Source: an uncultured Paracoccaceae bacterium (GTDB lineage Bacteria; Pseudomonadota; Alphaproteobacteria; Rhodobacterales; Rhodobacteraceae). From it: a DNA stretch of 64,000 bases. The stretch spans positions 36,118-100,117 of the forward strand of contig CALMSR010000003.1 of NCBI GenBank assembly GCA_937872465.1, given 5' to 3'. The translations under genes and the position numbers were made by a program. The number at the start of each line of letters is the position of its first letter. Position 1 is the stretch's first letter. The notes beneath the pieces were generated by a model, which was given only the letters and a program-made list of their open reading frames with translations, made no database searches and was not told the origin of the DNA. Positions 50,461 to 59,566 of the stretch are shown piece after piece.

Positions 50461-51332
50461 GCGGCGTGGCGATGGACCGGCTGCTCTTCGGCGACAACCA
50501 GTTCTTCGGCATCAACCACATGTCCGAGGAGAAGGCCCGCGCCCAGGCGCTGCAGTTCCGCGACACGGCCGCGATCATCGCCGTGCTCGATGCCGCCTAT
50601 GACGAGGGCCTGCGCACCTTCATGTGCACCACCCACGAGCGCATCGGCGAGATCTGCGACCATGTGCGGGCGAACCCGGGCCGCTACCAGGGCTTCAAGT
50701 TCTATCCCTGCATGCCCTATGCGCATAAATACGCCAATGCCGCCACCGACCACGGGATGGTCGGCGCGGTGATGCATTTCATGCCCGACGACGGCATCCT
50801 GAAGACGGCGGTCCGGGGCGGCGTGAGCCTCGCCCGCAAGGACGTCGAGGGGCTGGCGAAGATCCTCGTCGACATGGAGATGAAGATGTTCCGCGGGCTC
50901 GAGACCCCGGTGATCTTCCTGCAGAACGTCGTGGTCGACCTGCTGCTCGGCATGGGGATGAAGGACAGCTTCCGCATCTTCCACGACTATGTGGCCGAGC
51001 GCTACGGCGCCGAGGCGGGCTTCATCACCATGAACCTGCCGGCCCTGCTCGATGCGCTCGATGCGGTCGGCATCGAAAACCCGATCGTCTGCTCGAACCT
51101 CAACAAGATCGGCTTCCGGGTTTCCGGCGGCGTCGAGGCCTATGCCGAGACGCTGCGGACGCGCAGGGTGCGGGCGATCGCCATGTCGGTGCTCGCCTCC
51201 GGCGCCATCCCGCCGCGCGAGGCCCTGGAATGGGTGGCGGCGCAGCCGAATGTCGAAGCCATCGTCTTCGGTGCCTCGAGCCGCAAGAACATCCGCGACA
51301 CCAGGACGATCGTCGAGGGCCTGCAGGCCTGA
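50457..51332 (+). CDS. Conserved protein of unknown function, possible TIM-barrel enzyme
   Basis: A 291-residue cytoplasmic protein, LLFGDNQFFGINHMSEEKA near the N-terminus, alternating helix/strand pattern, and a C-terminal EAIVFGASSRKNIRDT that recalls the phosphate- or cofactor-binding end of aldo/keto-reductase-like barrels. I cannot name the family. Its 4-nt overlap with the Gfo/Idh gene suggests consecutive steps on one sugar. Confidence 0.75.
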   Translation: MSGVAMDRLLFGDNQFFGINHMSEEKARAQALQFRDTAAIIAVLDAAYDEGLRTFMCTTHERIGEICDHVRANPGRYQGFKFYPCMPYAHKYANAATDHGMVGAVMHFMPDDGILKTAVRGGVSLARKDVEGLAKILVDMEMKMFRGLETPVIFLQNVVVDLLLGMGMKDSFRIFHDYVAERYGAEAGFITMNLPALLDALDAVGIENPIVCSNLNKIGFRVSGGVEAYAETLRTRRVRAIAMSVLASGAIPPREALEWVAAQPNVEAIVFGASSRKNIRDTRTIVEGLQA

Positions 51333-51371
51333 ACCGCGGCCGGCCCGGCCTGCATCGGCCGCGAAACGGCC

Positions 51372-53828
51372 TCAGCCCTCGGAGCCGGCCCGGGTTTCGG
51401 GCTCGGGGGCGGGCCGGGCGTCGATGGCGGCGAGGCGCGCGCGCACGGCCGCGGCCTGGGCCGGGGGCAGGGGACTGCCGGCCTCCGCGGCGGCGAGCGC
51501 CTGTTCGAAGCCCGTCCGCGCCGCGTCCCAGTGCTCCAGCCTGAACTCCGCCTCGGCACGGTGGAACTGCGCCTGGGCATTGTCCGGCAGCGCCTCGGCG
51601 GCCGGGACGAGATAGGTGAGCGCCTGGGCGCTGTCGCCGCGCAAATGCAGGATCCAGCCGTAGGTGTCGCGGAACTGCGGCACCTCCGAGGCGCGCAGCC
51701 GCCGCGCGATGGCGAAGGCGCGCTCCAGCACCGCCGGATCGGGGGTCGCGTCCTGGCCGGTGAGCAGGCTCGCGAGATTGTTGGCGACCACCGGCGCGCT
51801 GCTGTCGCGGGCATAGAGCGCCTCGTAGACCGCGATCGCGCCGGGCAGGTCGCCCTTGGCCTCCAGCACCCCGGCCTGCATGAACATCAGGGGGTCGCGG
51901 TCCTCGGCCGCGGCGATCCCCGCCGCGAGCACCGCCTCGGCCTCCTCGACCCGGCCCTGGCCCGCGAGCAGCGCGAAGAGCGCCTGATAGGGCTGGGCGA
52001 GTCCGGGCGCCTCCTCGATGAGCGTGCGGTAGAGCGCCTCGGCCCGGTCGGTCTCGCCGCCGAGCGCCCAGAGCCCCGCCTGCAGCAGCCGGCCGGGCAG
52101 GCTCGCGGGTTCCCTGGCCAGCAGGTCGTCGAGATAGGCCTGGGCAGCCGCGGTGTCGCCCGCTGCCACCTGGGTGCGCACCAGGTCGGCCATGGCCGCG
52201 GCATTGCCCTCCGCGCCGGCGAGATCCTTAAGCAGCGCGACGGTCTCGGCGGTGCGGCCCTGGCCGGCGAGGCCCTGGGCGGTGAGGGCCGCGGCCATGG
52301 CTGCGGCGACCGGGTCGCCCTGGGCGCGCAGGATGCCGGCCACCTGGTCGGCGCGGGCCCAGTCCTTGCGCGCCAGATGGATGCGCCCGAGCATGTTCAG
52401 GAGCTCGCGGTTCTCCGGCGCGCGGCGCAGCGCGTCGACCACCACGCCCTCGGCCGGGCCGGTGCGGCCGTCCTGCATCAGGAAATTCGCGTAGCGCAGC
52501 GATTCCTCGGGCGCGCGGTCGGAGGTCTCCACCGCCAGCGACAGCCGCTCGCCCATCAGCTCCCGGCTGCCCTCGCGCTCGTGGGCCATGGCCATGATCG
52601 TCATGATCTCGGGGTCGCGCGGCGCCTGGGCCAGGGCCGCGCGCATGTCCTCGATCGCCGCCTCGGGCCGGTCGGCCTCGATGGCGGCGCGCGCACGCAG
52701 CTTCAGCGCGGCGACATTGGTCTTGTCGCCGGCGAGCACGGTCTCGATTAGGGCGGCGCTTTCCTCGGACGCGCCGGTGGCGGCCAGCATCTCGGCCAGC
52801 GCCACCTGCAGGTCGCGGGTGCCGTCCGAGGGTTCGGCGCCCTCGACGAGCGCGCGCAGCGCCGCGATGGCCTTGTCCTGCGCTCCTTGGGCAAAATCGA
52901 GGCCGGCCAGGGCGCGCTGATAGGGATGCGGGTCGGCGCTGGCGGCGATGCGGGCCTCGAGCTCGGCCCGGGCGGCCTCGGGGCCGCGCACCTCCAGCAG
53001 GAACTGCACCACGACGAGCGCGGGGGCGGGGTCGTCGGGCGTCTCCGCGGCATGGGTGCGCAGGATCGCCTCGGCCGCGTCGGGGTCGCCCTGATGCAGA
53101 TGCCACCGGATCAGCCCTTCCCGTACGCCGGCATTGTCGGGAAAGAGGGCGGTCATCGTCTCGAGCTCGGCGCCGATCCCCTCCATGTCCCCGAGCGCCT
53201 CGAGGGCGCCGAGGCGGATCAGATGCAGCCCCTCGTCGCCGGGCACCGCCGCCAGCGCCGCGTCGGCGCGCGCCAGCGCCGCCGCCGGGTCGTTCGCGGC
53301 CATGCGGTCGGCGATCACCACCATCTGCGCGGGGACGATCTCCGGCGCCTCGGCGGTCACGCTCTCGGCCATCGCCACCGCGCCGGCGCGGTCCCCGCCG
53401 CGGCGGTAGTCGAGGGTCGCCTTAAGCGCGCGGGTCATCGGATCGGCCGGGTCGAGCGTGAAGGCCTGCACGATATTGACCTCGGCGGTCTCGAAATCCT
53501 GCATGCGGAGCGCGACCTCGGTCAGGTCGCGATAGGCGGCGGCATTGCCCGGATCCTGCTCGACCAGGCGCAGGTACTGGCTGAGCGCACCGCGGAGGTC
53601 GCCGCGGTCGCGCAGCAGCGCGGCATATTGCGCCCGGGCCGCGACATGCGCGTTGTTCAGCCGGAAGACGTTGCGGAACTCCACCATCGCCCGCTCGGCA
53701 TCGCCGGCGGCCAGGAGCTCGGTGGCGCGCTGGTAATGCTGCTCGGCGCGCTCCGTGGGCGAGTCGCAGGCGGCCAGCGCCAGGGCCGAGGCCAGCAGGA
53801 TCGTGGGAAGGCGGGGGAACGCGCGCAT
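51372..53828 (-). CDS. TPR-repeat lipoprotein of the exosortase/EPS system
   Basis: 818 residues. Lipoprotein signal peptide ending in LALAAC (lipid-modified Cys21), then about 20 tetratricopeptide-like repeats through to the end (AEQHYQRATELLAAGDAERA, AHVAARAQYAALLRDRGDLRGA). It fits the PEP-CTERM-system TPR lipoprotein family (PrsT-like), thought to scaffold EPS secretion in the periplasm. Leftward, upstream of nothing in the same direction except the sugar transferase 112 bp before it. Length is near the family norm (~900). Confidence 0.85.
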   Translation of the reverse strand: MRAFPRLPTILLASALALAACDSPTERAEQHYQRATELLAAGDAERAMVEFRNVFRLNNAHVAARAQYAALLRDRGDLRGALSQYLRLVEQDPGNAAAYRDLTEVALRMQDFETAEVNIVQAFTLDPADPMTRALKATLDYRRGGDRAGAVAMAESVTAEAPEIVPAQMVVIADRMAANDPAAALARADAALAAVPGDEGLHLIRLGALEALGDMEGIGAELETMTALFPDNAGVREGLIRWHLHQGDPDAAEAILRTHAAETPDDPAPALVVVQFLLEVRGPEAARAELEARIAASADPHPYQRALAGLDFAQGAQDKAIAALRALVEGAEPSDGTRDLQVALAEMLAATGASEESAALIETVLAGDKTNVAALKLRARAAIEADRPEAAIEDMRAALAQAPRDPEIMTIMAMAHEREGSRELMGERLSLAVETSDRAPEESLRYANFLMQDGRTGPAEGVVVDALRRAPENRELLNMLGRIHLARKDWARADQVAGILRAQGDPVAAAMAAALTAQGLAGQGRTAETVALLKDLAGAEGNAAAMADLVRTQVAAGDTAAAQAYLDDLLAREPASLPGRLLQAGLWALGGETDRAEALYRTLIEEAPGLAQPYQALFALLAGQGRVEEAEAVLAAGIAAAEDRDPLMFMQAGVLEAKGDLPGAIAVYEALYARDSSAPVVANNLASLLTGQDATPDPAVLERAFAIARRLRASEVPQFRDTYGWILHLRGDSAQALTYLVPAAEALPDNAQAQFHRAEAEFRLEHWDAARTGFEQALAAAEAGSPLPPAQAAAVRARLAAIDARPAPEPETRAGSEG

Positions 53829-53940
53829 CGGGTACTCCGGGTCACCAGCGGCCGGCGCCGGGCCGCGCGTCGCGCGAAACCCGCCGGGCCGCCGGCAGAC
53901 TAGAGCGCCGAGCGGTTAATAAAAAGCAACTTCGGGCGGC

Positions 53941-54615
53941 TCAGTAACCGGTGCCGCGCAGCACGACGCGCACGGTGGCGAGGAGGACCCCGAGATCGGT
54001 CGCGAAGGAGACCCGGCGGGCATAGCGCGTGTCATAGGCGGCGCGGCCGGCGAAGGAGGTCTCGTTGCGGCTGGAGATCTGCCAGAAGCCGGTGATGCCG
54101 GGGCGCAGGCTGTAATAGGCCCGGCCCGGATAGAGATGGGCCTGCTCGGGCATCATCGGGCGCGGGCCCACCAGGCTCATGTCGCCCCGGAGCACGTTCC
54201 ACAGCTGCGGCAGCTCGTCGAGCGAGGTCTTGCGGATCAGCCGGCCGATCGGCGTGACGCGGGGGTCGGACTTGAGCTTCTGGGTCTCTTCCCATTCGGC
54301 GCGGGCGGCGGGATCGCGGGCGAGATGCGCGCGCATCCGCGCCTCGGCGTCCATGACCATCGAGCGCAGCTTCCAGATGCGGAAGCTGCGGCCGTTCAGC
54401 CCGATGCGGGTCTGGCGATAGAAGGCCGAACCGCCGTCGCGGCGGATCAGGAGGGCGAGCACGAGGACGAGCGGAAGCACGATCGGCGCAGCCAGGAGCA
54501 CGGCCAGCACGTCGAAGGCGCGTTTCAGATGATGCCGGTAGAGCCCGCGCGGCGCGCCGTCTTCCACAAATACCGCGTCGGCGACGACCGCCTCGAAACT
54601 GGAATACTGTCCCAT
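53941..54615 (-). CDS. Undecaprenyl-phosphate sugar-1-phosphate transferase (priming)
   Basis: A 224-residue bacterial sugar transferase (ExoY/WcaJ C-terminal type). One membrane segment (~32-55, FDVLAVLLAAPIVLPLVLVL), then FYRQTRIGLNGRSFRIWKLRSM, KTSLDELPQLWNVLRGDMSLVGPRP and LRPGITGFWQ, all hallmarks. It starts the repeat unit on the lipid carrier. The ATG at 54615 is preferred (GGTGGGG upstream) over 54633. It is a short form with no N-terminal multi-spanning domain. Confidence 0.92.
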   Translation of the reverse strand: MGQYSSFEAVVADAVFVEDGAPRGLYRHHLKRAFDVLAVLLAAPIVLPLVLVLALLIRRDGGSAFYRQTRIGLNGRSFRIWKLRSMVMDAEARMRAHLARDPAARAEWEETQKLKSDPRVTPIGRLIRKTSLDELPQLWNVLRGDMSLVGPRPMMPEQAHLYPGRAYYSLRPGITGFWQISSRNETSFAGRAAYDTRYARRVSFATDLGVLLATVRVVLRGTGY

Positions 54616-54951
54616 GACCCCACCCAAATCCATACACACAAACGCCAGCGCACCATCTTTACCGCAGGGTTTCCGGCCAATTCGGGCGGGACCCCACCGG
54701 GTGTTCCCACCGAAATCGCCTACCGTTCCGCGATGCCGATGGCCGTTCCCCCCCGGCGCAACCAAGCCATTGGACGAGCTACCCCTCTCGCCACCGGCAT
54801 TAAGACACTTTTAACACCCAATCTCAACAAAATTTTCCAGATCTTTTAATGACATCGTTAACGAATGGCCGCCGTGGAGCGGGCACACAATCTGTGATTG
54901 AGTTGGCGGCGGCGCCCGCCGTCCGCCGGCGAAGGCCGGGCCGGGTCCCGG
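54616..54951. other. Upstream region of the priming transferase, no gene seen
   Basis: 336 bp between two leftward genes, with an unusually AT-rich stretch at about 54795-54870 (runs of T and A, CGTTAACG). Probably the promoter/operator region of the priming transferase. It also contains a Pro/Ala-coding frame with no start signal. Confidence 0.45.
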
Positions 54952-55863
54952 TCAGTCGCGGTTCCACTGCAGGTTGCCGCCACGCGCCGCGGGCGAGACC
55001 AGGGTCGCCAGCATGCGCCGCGCGCGGTAGAGCCGGATGGCGGCGAGGCCCCGGAACGCCCGGGCGCGGGCGCGGGGCGAATCGAGCCGGTCGGTGCTCA
55101 GGATCCGTGGCAGTTCGGCCGGGACCGAGAGGGCGGTGGCGAGCGCGGTCAGCGTCCAGCGGGCGGCGCCGGCGGCGCCGGGGCGGCGCGCGGCGTAGCG
55201 GTGGCCGATGATGCGGTCCCATTTGGCGCGCAGTTCCGCCATCGAGCGCCGCGCCGGGTGGAAGACCAGCATCTCCGGGGCGTAGCGGATCTGCAGGCCC
55301 TGCGCCCGGGCCCGGGCGCACCAGTCGGTATCCTCGGCCACGTCGATGCCGCCGAAGGGACCGACCGCCGCGAAGGTCGTCTGCCGCATGGCCAGATTGG
55401 CGGTGACCGAGAAGCCCAGCCGCTCGATATAATCCCGCTGATCGTAGGCGTAGACGCATTCGAAGGCTTCCGCCGGGCTGGGATCGCCGGGGCTTGCCAC
55501 CGTCATGCGGATGTCGCCGCCGAGCACCGCGAGCTCGGGATCGGCGGCGAAGCGGGCGAGGATCGCCTCGATCCAGCCCGGCGCCGCGGCGCAGTCGGAA
55601 TCGGTGAAGGCGAGCAGCGGCCCGCGGGCCAGCGCCGCGCCGCGGTTGCGCGCCGGCCCGGGGCCCGGGACCGGCTCCTCGACGAGGCGCACGCCGGGAA
55701 AGGCCGCGACCTCGGCCAGGGGCAGGGCGCGCGAGCCGTTGTCGACCACGATCACCTCGGCCCGGCCGCTGTCGACCCCCTGGGCGAAGAGCGAGGCGAG
55801 CAGGCCGCGCAGGAGCTCGGGCTGGTTGAGATGGGGGATGATCACGCTGATCTCGACGGGCAT
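54952..55863 (-). CDS. Glycosyltransferase family 2 protein
   Basis: A 303-residue GT2. ISVIIPHLNQPELLRGLL (about 5-22), EVIVVDNGSRALP, GAALARGPLLAFTDSDCAAAPGW with the DxD-type DSD near 94-96, and VAEDTDWCARARAQGLQIRYAPE in the second half. No membrane segment except a weak C-terminal one. A probable EPS glycosyltransferase. Divergent from the ATPase/Wzz/kinase operon, sharing the 257-bp region 55864-56120. Confidence 0.88.
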   Translation of the reverse strand: MPVEISVIIPHLNQPELLRGLLASLFAQGVDSGRAEVIVVDNGSRALPLAEVAAFPGVRLVEEPVPGPGPARNRGAALARGPLLAFTDSDCAAAPGWIEAILARFAADPELAVLGGDIRMTVASPGDPSPAEAFECVYAYDQRDYIERLGFSVTANLAMRQTTFAAVGPFGGIDVAEDTDWCARARAQGLQIRYAPEMLVFHPARRSMAELRAKWDRIIGHRYAARRPGAAGAARWTLTALATALSVPAELPRILSTDRLDSPRARARAFRGLAAIRLYRARRMLATLVSPAARGGNLQWNRD

Positions 55864-56017
55864 GGCGGCGGGCTCGCAGGCGGGGTGGCGCCCCTCTATG
55901 CCCCGGATCCGGCGGCAACGGAACCACTCACGGCGGTGCGCCGCGCATCCCGCCCCGTGTCCCGGACGGCACGCTTGCCGCCGGGCCGGGTGTTTACCAC
56001 ATTAAGGTGATGAACTT

Positions 56018-56053
56018 CACGCGGTAAGGCTGTATGCAGTAGGTGGCCGCGTG
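56018..56053. promoter_or_regulatory. Dyad upstream of the ATPase-Wzz-kinase operon
   Basis: CACGCGG (56018-56024) and CCGCGTG (56047-56053) form an interrupted palindrome about 70 nt before the first start codon, in a locally less GC-rich region. Possible operator. Confidence 0.3.
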
Positions 56054-56120
56054 ACTTACGTGAATTTAACGCCGGTGGCGCAGGCTGTTCCCGTCGGGTG
56101 GTCAGGCGGGAAGGTGCGGG

Positions 56121-56972
56121 ATGAGCATGACGAGTACCTTGCGGATCTACAACGACCATTTCGGCCTTGCCGAACGTCCGTTCACCCTGCTGCCGGATCC
56201 CGATTTCCTCTACTGGTCGGAGAGCCATACGCGGGCCTATGCCATGCTGGAATACGGCATGCTCACCCATGCGCCGATCACGGTGATCACCGGCGAGATC
56301 GGCGCGGGCAAGACCACGCTCCTGCGCCATCTCCTGCGCTCGCTGCCGGAGGATTTCACCGTCGGGCTGATCTCCAACGCGCAAGGCAACCGCGGCGAGC
56401 TCCTGCACTGGGTCCTGATGGCGCTGGGGGTGCCCACGGCCTCGGACGCCACCTATGTGCAGCTCTTCGCCCAGTTCCAGGACTTCCTCATCGAGGAATA
56501 CGCCGACGGCCGGCGCACCATGCTCATCTTCGACGAGGCGCAGAACCTCAGCGTGGAGACGCTGGAGGAGCTCAGGATGTTCTCCAACATCAATGCCGAC
56601 AAGGACGAGTTGATCCAGCTGGTGCTGGTGGGCCAGCCCGAATTGCGCGATCTCATCGCCCAGCCCCGCCTGGTGCAGTTCGCGCAGCGCGTCGCGGCGG
56701 AATACCACCTGCCGGGCATGACCGCCGACCAGGTCCAGGCCTATATCGGCCACCGGCTGGCCGTGGCCGGCGCCGATCACGAGATCTTCACCCCGGCGGC
56801 CTGCGAATGCGTGCATCTCGCCTCGCGCGGCGTGCCGCGGCTGGTAAACCAGATCTGCGACTATGCGCTGGTCTATGCCTTCACCGACGGGCTTGACGTG
56901 GTGGATGCGCGCGTGATCGAGCAGGTGGTCACCGACCGGCGCATGCACGGCAATCTCAAGATGGCCGGCTGA
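56121..56972 (+). CDS. ExeA-like AAA ATPase of exosortase/EPS locus
   Basis: A 283-residue ATPase: YNDHFGLAERPFTLLPDPDF N-terminal signature, Walker A GEIGAGKTT (58-66), Walker B LIFDEAQNL (about 134-142), sensor RGVPRLVNQICDYAL. It matches the XrtA/PEP-CTERM-system-associated ATPase. It lacks the C-terminal extension of general-secretion ExeA. First gene of the operon with Wzz and the tyrosine kinase (23 bp before Wzz). Confidence 0.87.
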   Translation: MSMTSTLRIYNDHFGLAERPFTLLPDPDFLYWSESHTRAYAMLEYGMLTHAPITVITGEIGAGKTTLLRHLLRSLPEDFTVGLISNAQGNRGELLHWVLMALGVPTASDATYVQLFAQFQDFLIEEYADGRRTMLIFDEAQNLSVETLEELRMFSNINADKDELIQLVLVGQPELRDLIAQPRLVQFAQRVAAEYHLPGMTADQVQAYIGHRLAVAGADHEIFTPAACECVHLASRGVPRLVNQICDYALVYAFTDGLDVVDARVIEQVVTDRRMHGNLKMAG

Positions 56973-56994
56973 GACCGGGGGGAAGAGGACGGCA

Positions 56995-58593
56995 ATGGGC
57001 AGCATCGACATCAAGTTCTACTGGGCGGTCTTCCTGCGCCGGTTGCCGTATTTCCTGGTGATCACCGCCTTCCTGACGGCGGTCGCCGGCACGATCGCGG
57101 CGATCCTGCCGCCGGTCTACCGCTCCGAGGCGAGCATGCTGGTCGAGCCGCAGCAGATCCCCGGCGACCTCGCCGAGACCACGGTGCCGATCAATCCCTT
57201 CGAGCAGGCGCAGATCATCGAGCAGCGGCTGATGACCCGGGCGAACCTGCTCGATCTCGCCAATCGCGTCGGCATCTTTGCCGGCGAGGCGGAGCCGATG
57301 CCGGCCAATGCGCTGATCGGCGATATCCGTGACCGCATCGAGTTCATCGGCTTCACCCCCGACGTCACCCAGATGCGCGGCGTGCCGGGCGCGATCATCA
57401 TCGGCGTCGCCTTCGAGGGGCCGACGCCGGAGCTGGCCAACAAGGGCGCCAACGAGCTCGTCAGCCTGGTGCTGCAGGAGAACGTGCGGCTCCGCACGGG
57501 CCGCGCCGGGGACACGCTGGAATTCTTCGAGAGCGAGGTCGACAAGCTCTCCGCGGCGCTGGAGCGCCAGGCGGCGCGCATCGCCGAGTTCAAGACCGCC
57601 AATGTCGCGGCGCTGCCCGACAGCATGGCCGCGCGCCGCGCCCAGCAGGAGCGCGAGCAGCAGCGCCTGCTGGCGCTCGAGCGCGAGGAGGCGGCGCTCC
57701 GCAACCAGCGCGCCACCGTGGTCTGGGTCTTCGAGCGCACCGGCCGCTCCGCCGGGCTCGGGGCGCTCAGCCCCGAGGAGACCGAACTGCAGGCGCTCAG
57801 GAGCCAGCTGATCCAGCAGCGCGCCATCTACAACGAGACGAGCCCGACGATCCGGGTGCTGAAGACCCGGATCGCCGCGCTCGAGCGGCTGGTGGCCGAG
57901 CAGCGCGCCGCCCGCGCCATGCCCGACACCGAGGGCAATGCCGCCGCCCCGGTCACCGATCTCGACGTGGAGCTCGCGCCGATCGACGAGCGGCTGAAGT
58001 TCATCGCCGACGAGAAGGCCACGATCGAGGCGACGCTCGCCGATCTCGACGCCTCGATCCAGGCGACGCCCGCCAACGAGATGGTGCTCACCGGGCTCGA
58101 GCGCGAGATGGCGAGCCTGCAGACCCAGTACGACCAGGCGATGGCCAGCCGCAGCCAGGCCCAGGTCGGCGAGCGCATCGAGGTGCTCTCCAAGGGCGAG
58201 CGCTTCAGCCTCATCGAGCCGCCGCGCGAGCCGACCCGGCCCTACAGCCCCAACCGCAAGCTGATCGCGGCAGCGGGGCTGGTGGGTGGCGTCGGCACGG
58301 GCCTGGGCTTCGTCTTCCTTCTGGAGATGATCAACCGCTCGATCCGCCGGCCGGTGGATCTGTCCAACAAGCTCGGCATCCAGCCCTTCGCCACCGTGCC
58401 CTATATCCGGACCCAGAACGAGACGCGCTGGAAGCGCAGCGTGATCCTCGCCGTGCTCTTCGCCATCCTGGTGGCGATCCCGGCCGCGCTCTGGCTGGTG
58501 CACAGCTATTACATGCCGCTCGATCTGCTGCTCGCGCCCGTGCTGGATCCGGCCGGCGCCGGCGCCGGCGCCGGCGGCGAGCCGCCTCTCTGA
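56995..58593 (+). CDS. Chain-length determinant (Wzz/GumC-type) protein
   Basis: A 532-residue inner-membrane protein: N-terminal segment (LPYFLVITAFLTAVAGTIAAIL, ~16-37), Wzz motif YRSEASMLVEPQQIP, a long coiled-coil periplasmic domain (~180-400), the PxxP-like PPREPTRPYSPNRK before the second membrane segment (~422-445), and an additional hydrophobic stretch (~483-503). It sets polymer length and couples to the tyrosine kinase encoded 36 nt downstream. A classic separate Wzz plus kinase layout. Confidence 0.9.
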   Translation: MGSIDIKFYWAVFLRRLPYFLVITAFLTAVAGTIAAILPPVYRSEASMLVEPQQIPGDLAETTVPINPFEQAQIIEQRLMTRANLLDLANRVGIFAGEAEPMPANALIGDIRDRIEFIGFTPDVTQMRGVPGAIIIGVAFEGPTPELANKGANELVSLVLQENVRLRTGRAGDTLEFFESEVDKLSAALERQAARIAEFKTANVAALPDSMAARRAQQEREQQRLLALEREEAALRNQRATVVWVFERTGRSAGLGALSPEETELQALRSQLIQQRAIYNETSPTIRVLKTRIAALERLVAEQRAARAMPDTEGNAAAPVTDLDVELAPIDERLKFIADEKATIEATLADLDASIQATPANEMVLTGLEREMASLQTQYDQAMASRSQAQVGERIEVLSKGERFSLIEPPREPTRPYSPNRKLIAAAGLVGGVGTGLGFVFLLEMINRSIRRPVDLSNKLGIQPFATVPYIRTQNETRWKRSVILAVLFAILVAIPAALWLVHSYYMPLDLLLAPVLDPAGAGAGAGGEPPL

Positions 58594-58629
58594 GATCGGC
58601 ACCGGAATCCCTCCCGCGAAAGAGAACCG

Positions 58630-59457
58630 ATGGAACGCATCCAGGCAGCCATCCAGAAGGCCAAGGAACGGCGCAGCGAGGCCGGCCTGCCGCCTGCCGC
58701 GGCGGGCTATGCCGCACCGCCCCGCGCCGGCCGGGCGCGCCCGGCCGCGACCGGCCCGGCCTGGGCCGAGCTCGCGCCCTTCGAGCCGGACGCCCGCGCC
58801 ATGGTGCGCAATCGCGTGGTGACCTTCGCCGACGTCGATCCCGCCCATGCCACCTTCGACATGATGCGCACCCGGATCCTGCGCACCATGCGCCAGAACG
58901 GCTGGACCTCGCTCGGCATCACCTCGCCGACCTCCGACTGCGGCAAGACCACCACGACGCTCAACCTCGCCTTCAGCTTCGCGCATCAGCCCGACGTGCG
59001 CACGGTGCTGGTCGATCTCGACCTGCGCCGGCCCGCCGTGGCGCGGCTGCTCGGGCTCGGCCGGCCGCAATCCATGGCGAGCGTGCTGCAGGGCACCCGG
59101 CCGGTGGCGGAGAATTTCGTGCGCTACGGCGACAATCTCGCGATCGGCACCAATGCCACGGCGATGCGCAATTCCGCGGAGCTCCTGCTCAGCGGCACCA
59201 CCGCGCAGGGGGTGGCGGCGCTGAAGGAGGCCTTCCTTCCGGACGTGATGATCTTCGACCTGCCGCCGATGCTCGCGAGCGACGACGTGATGGCCTTCAT
59301 CCCGTATCTCGACTGCGTGCTCCTGATCGCCGCCGCCGAGCGCACCCGGCTCGACGAGGTCGACAAATGCGAGCACGATCTCGCCGAGCAGACCAACGTG
59401 CTGGGGGTCGTGCTCAACAAGTGCCGCTACATGGGCGAGGACTACGGCTACTACTGA
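58630..59457 (+). CDS. Tyrosine-protein kinase, CpsD/CapB type
   Basis: A 275-residue BY-kinase. Walker A ITSPTSDCGKTTTTLNLAF (about 98-116), Walker A' VLVDLDLRRPAVARLLG, Walker B VMIFDLPPML, and a C-terminal Tyr cluster YMGEDYGYY as autophosphorylation site. The Cys in the P-loop (DCGKTT) replaces the more usual Glu or Gly. It should regulate EPS polymerisation through the Wzz protein encoded next to it. Confidence 0.9.
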   Translation: MERIQAAIQKAKERRSEAGLPPAAAGYAAPPRAGRARPAATGPAWAELAPFEPDARAMVRNRVVTFADVDPAHATFDMMRTRILRTMRQNGWTSLGITSPTSDCGKTTTTLNLAFSFAHQPDVRTVLVDLDLRRPAVARLLGLGRPQSMASVLQGTRPVAENFVRYGDNLAIGTNATAMRNSAELLLSGTTAQGVAALKEAFLPDVMIFDLPPMLASDDVMAFIPYLDCVLLIAAAERTRLDEVDKCEHDLAEQTNVLGVVLNKCRYMGEDYGYY

Positions 59458-59474
59458 AGCCGGGCCGCGCGGGT

Positions 59475-59548
59475 CGCCCCGGAGGGGCGCCGGCCAAAAC
59501 GTGGCCCGGAGGGGCGCCTGTCAGATACCCCGGAGGGGCATCAGACAG
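59475..59548. repeat. Three CCCGGAGGGGC hairpin repeats between convergent genes
   Basis: CCCGGAGGGGC occurs at 59478, 59504 and 59528, the first inside a larger CGCCCCGGAGGGGCG hairpin (59475-59489); CTGTC/GACAG (59518-59522, 59544-59548) encloses the third. A possible bidirectional terminator between the kinase and the symporter, or a small REP-like array. Confidence 0.5.
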
Positions 59549-59566
59549 CCCCTGCGGGCGCGCGGG

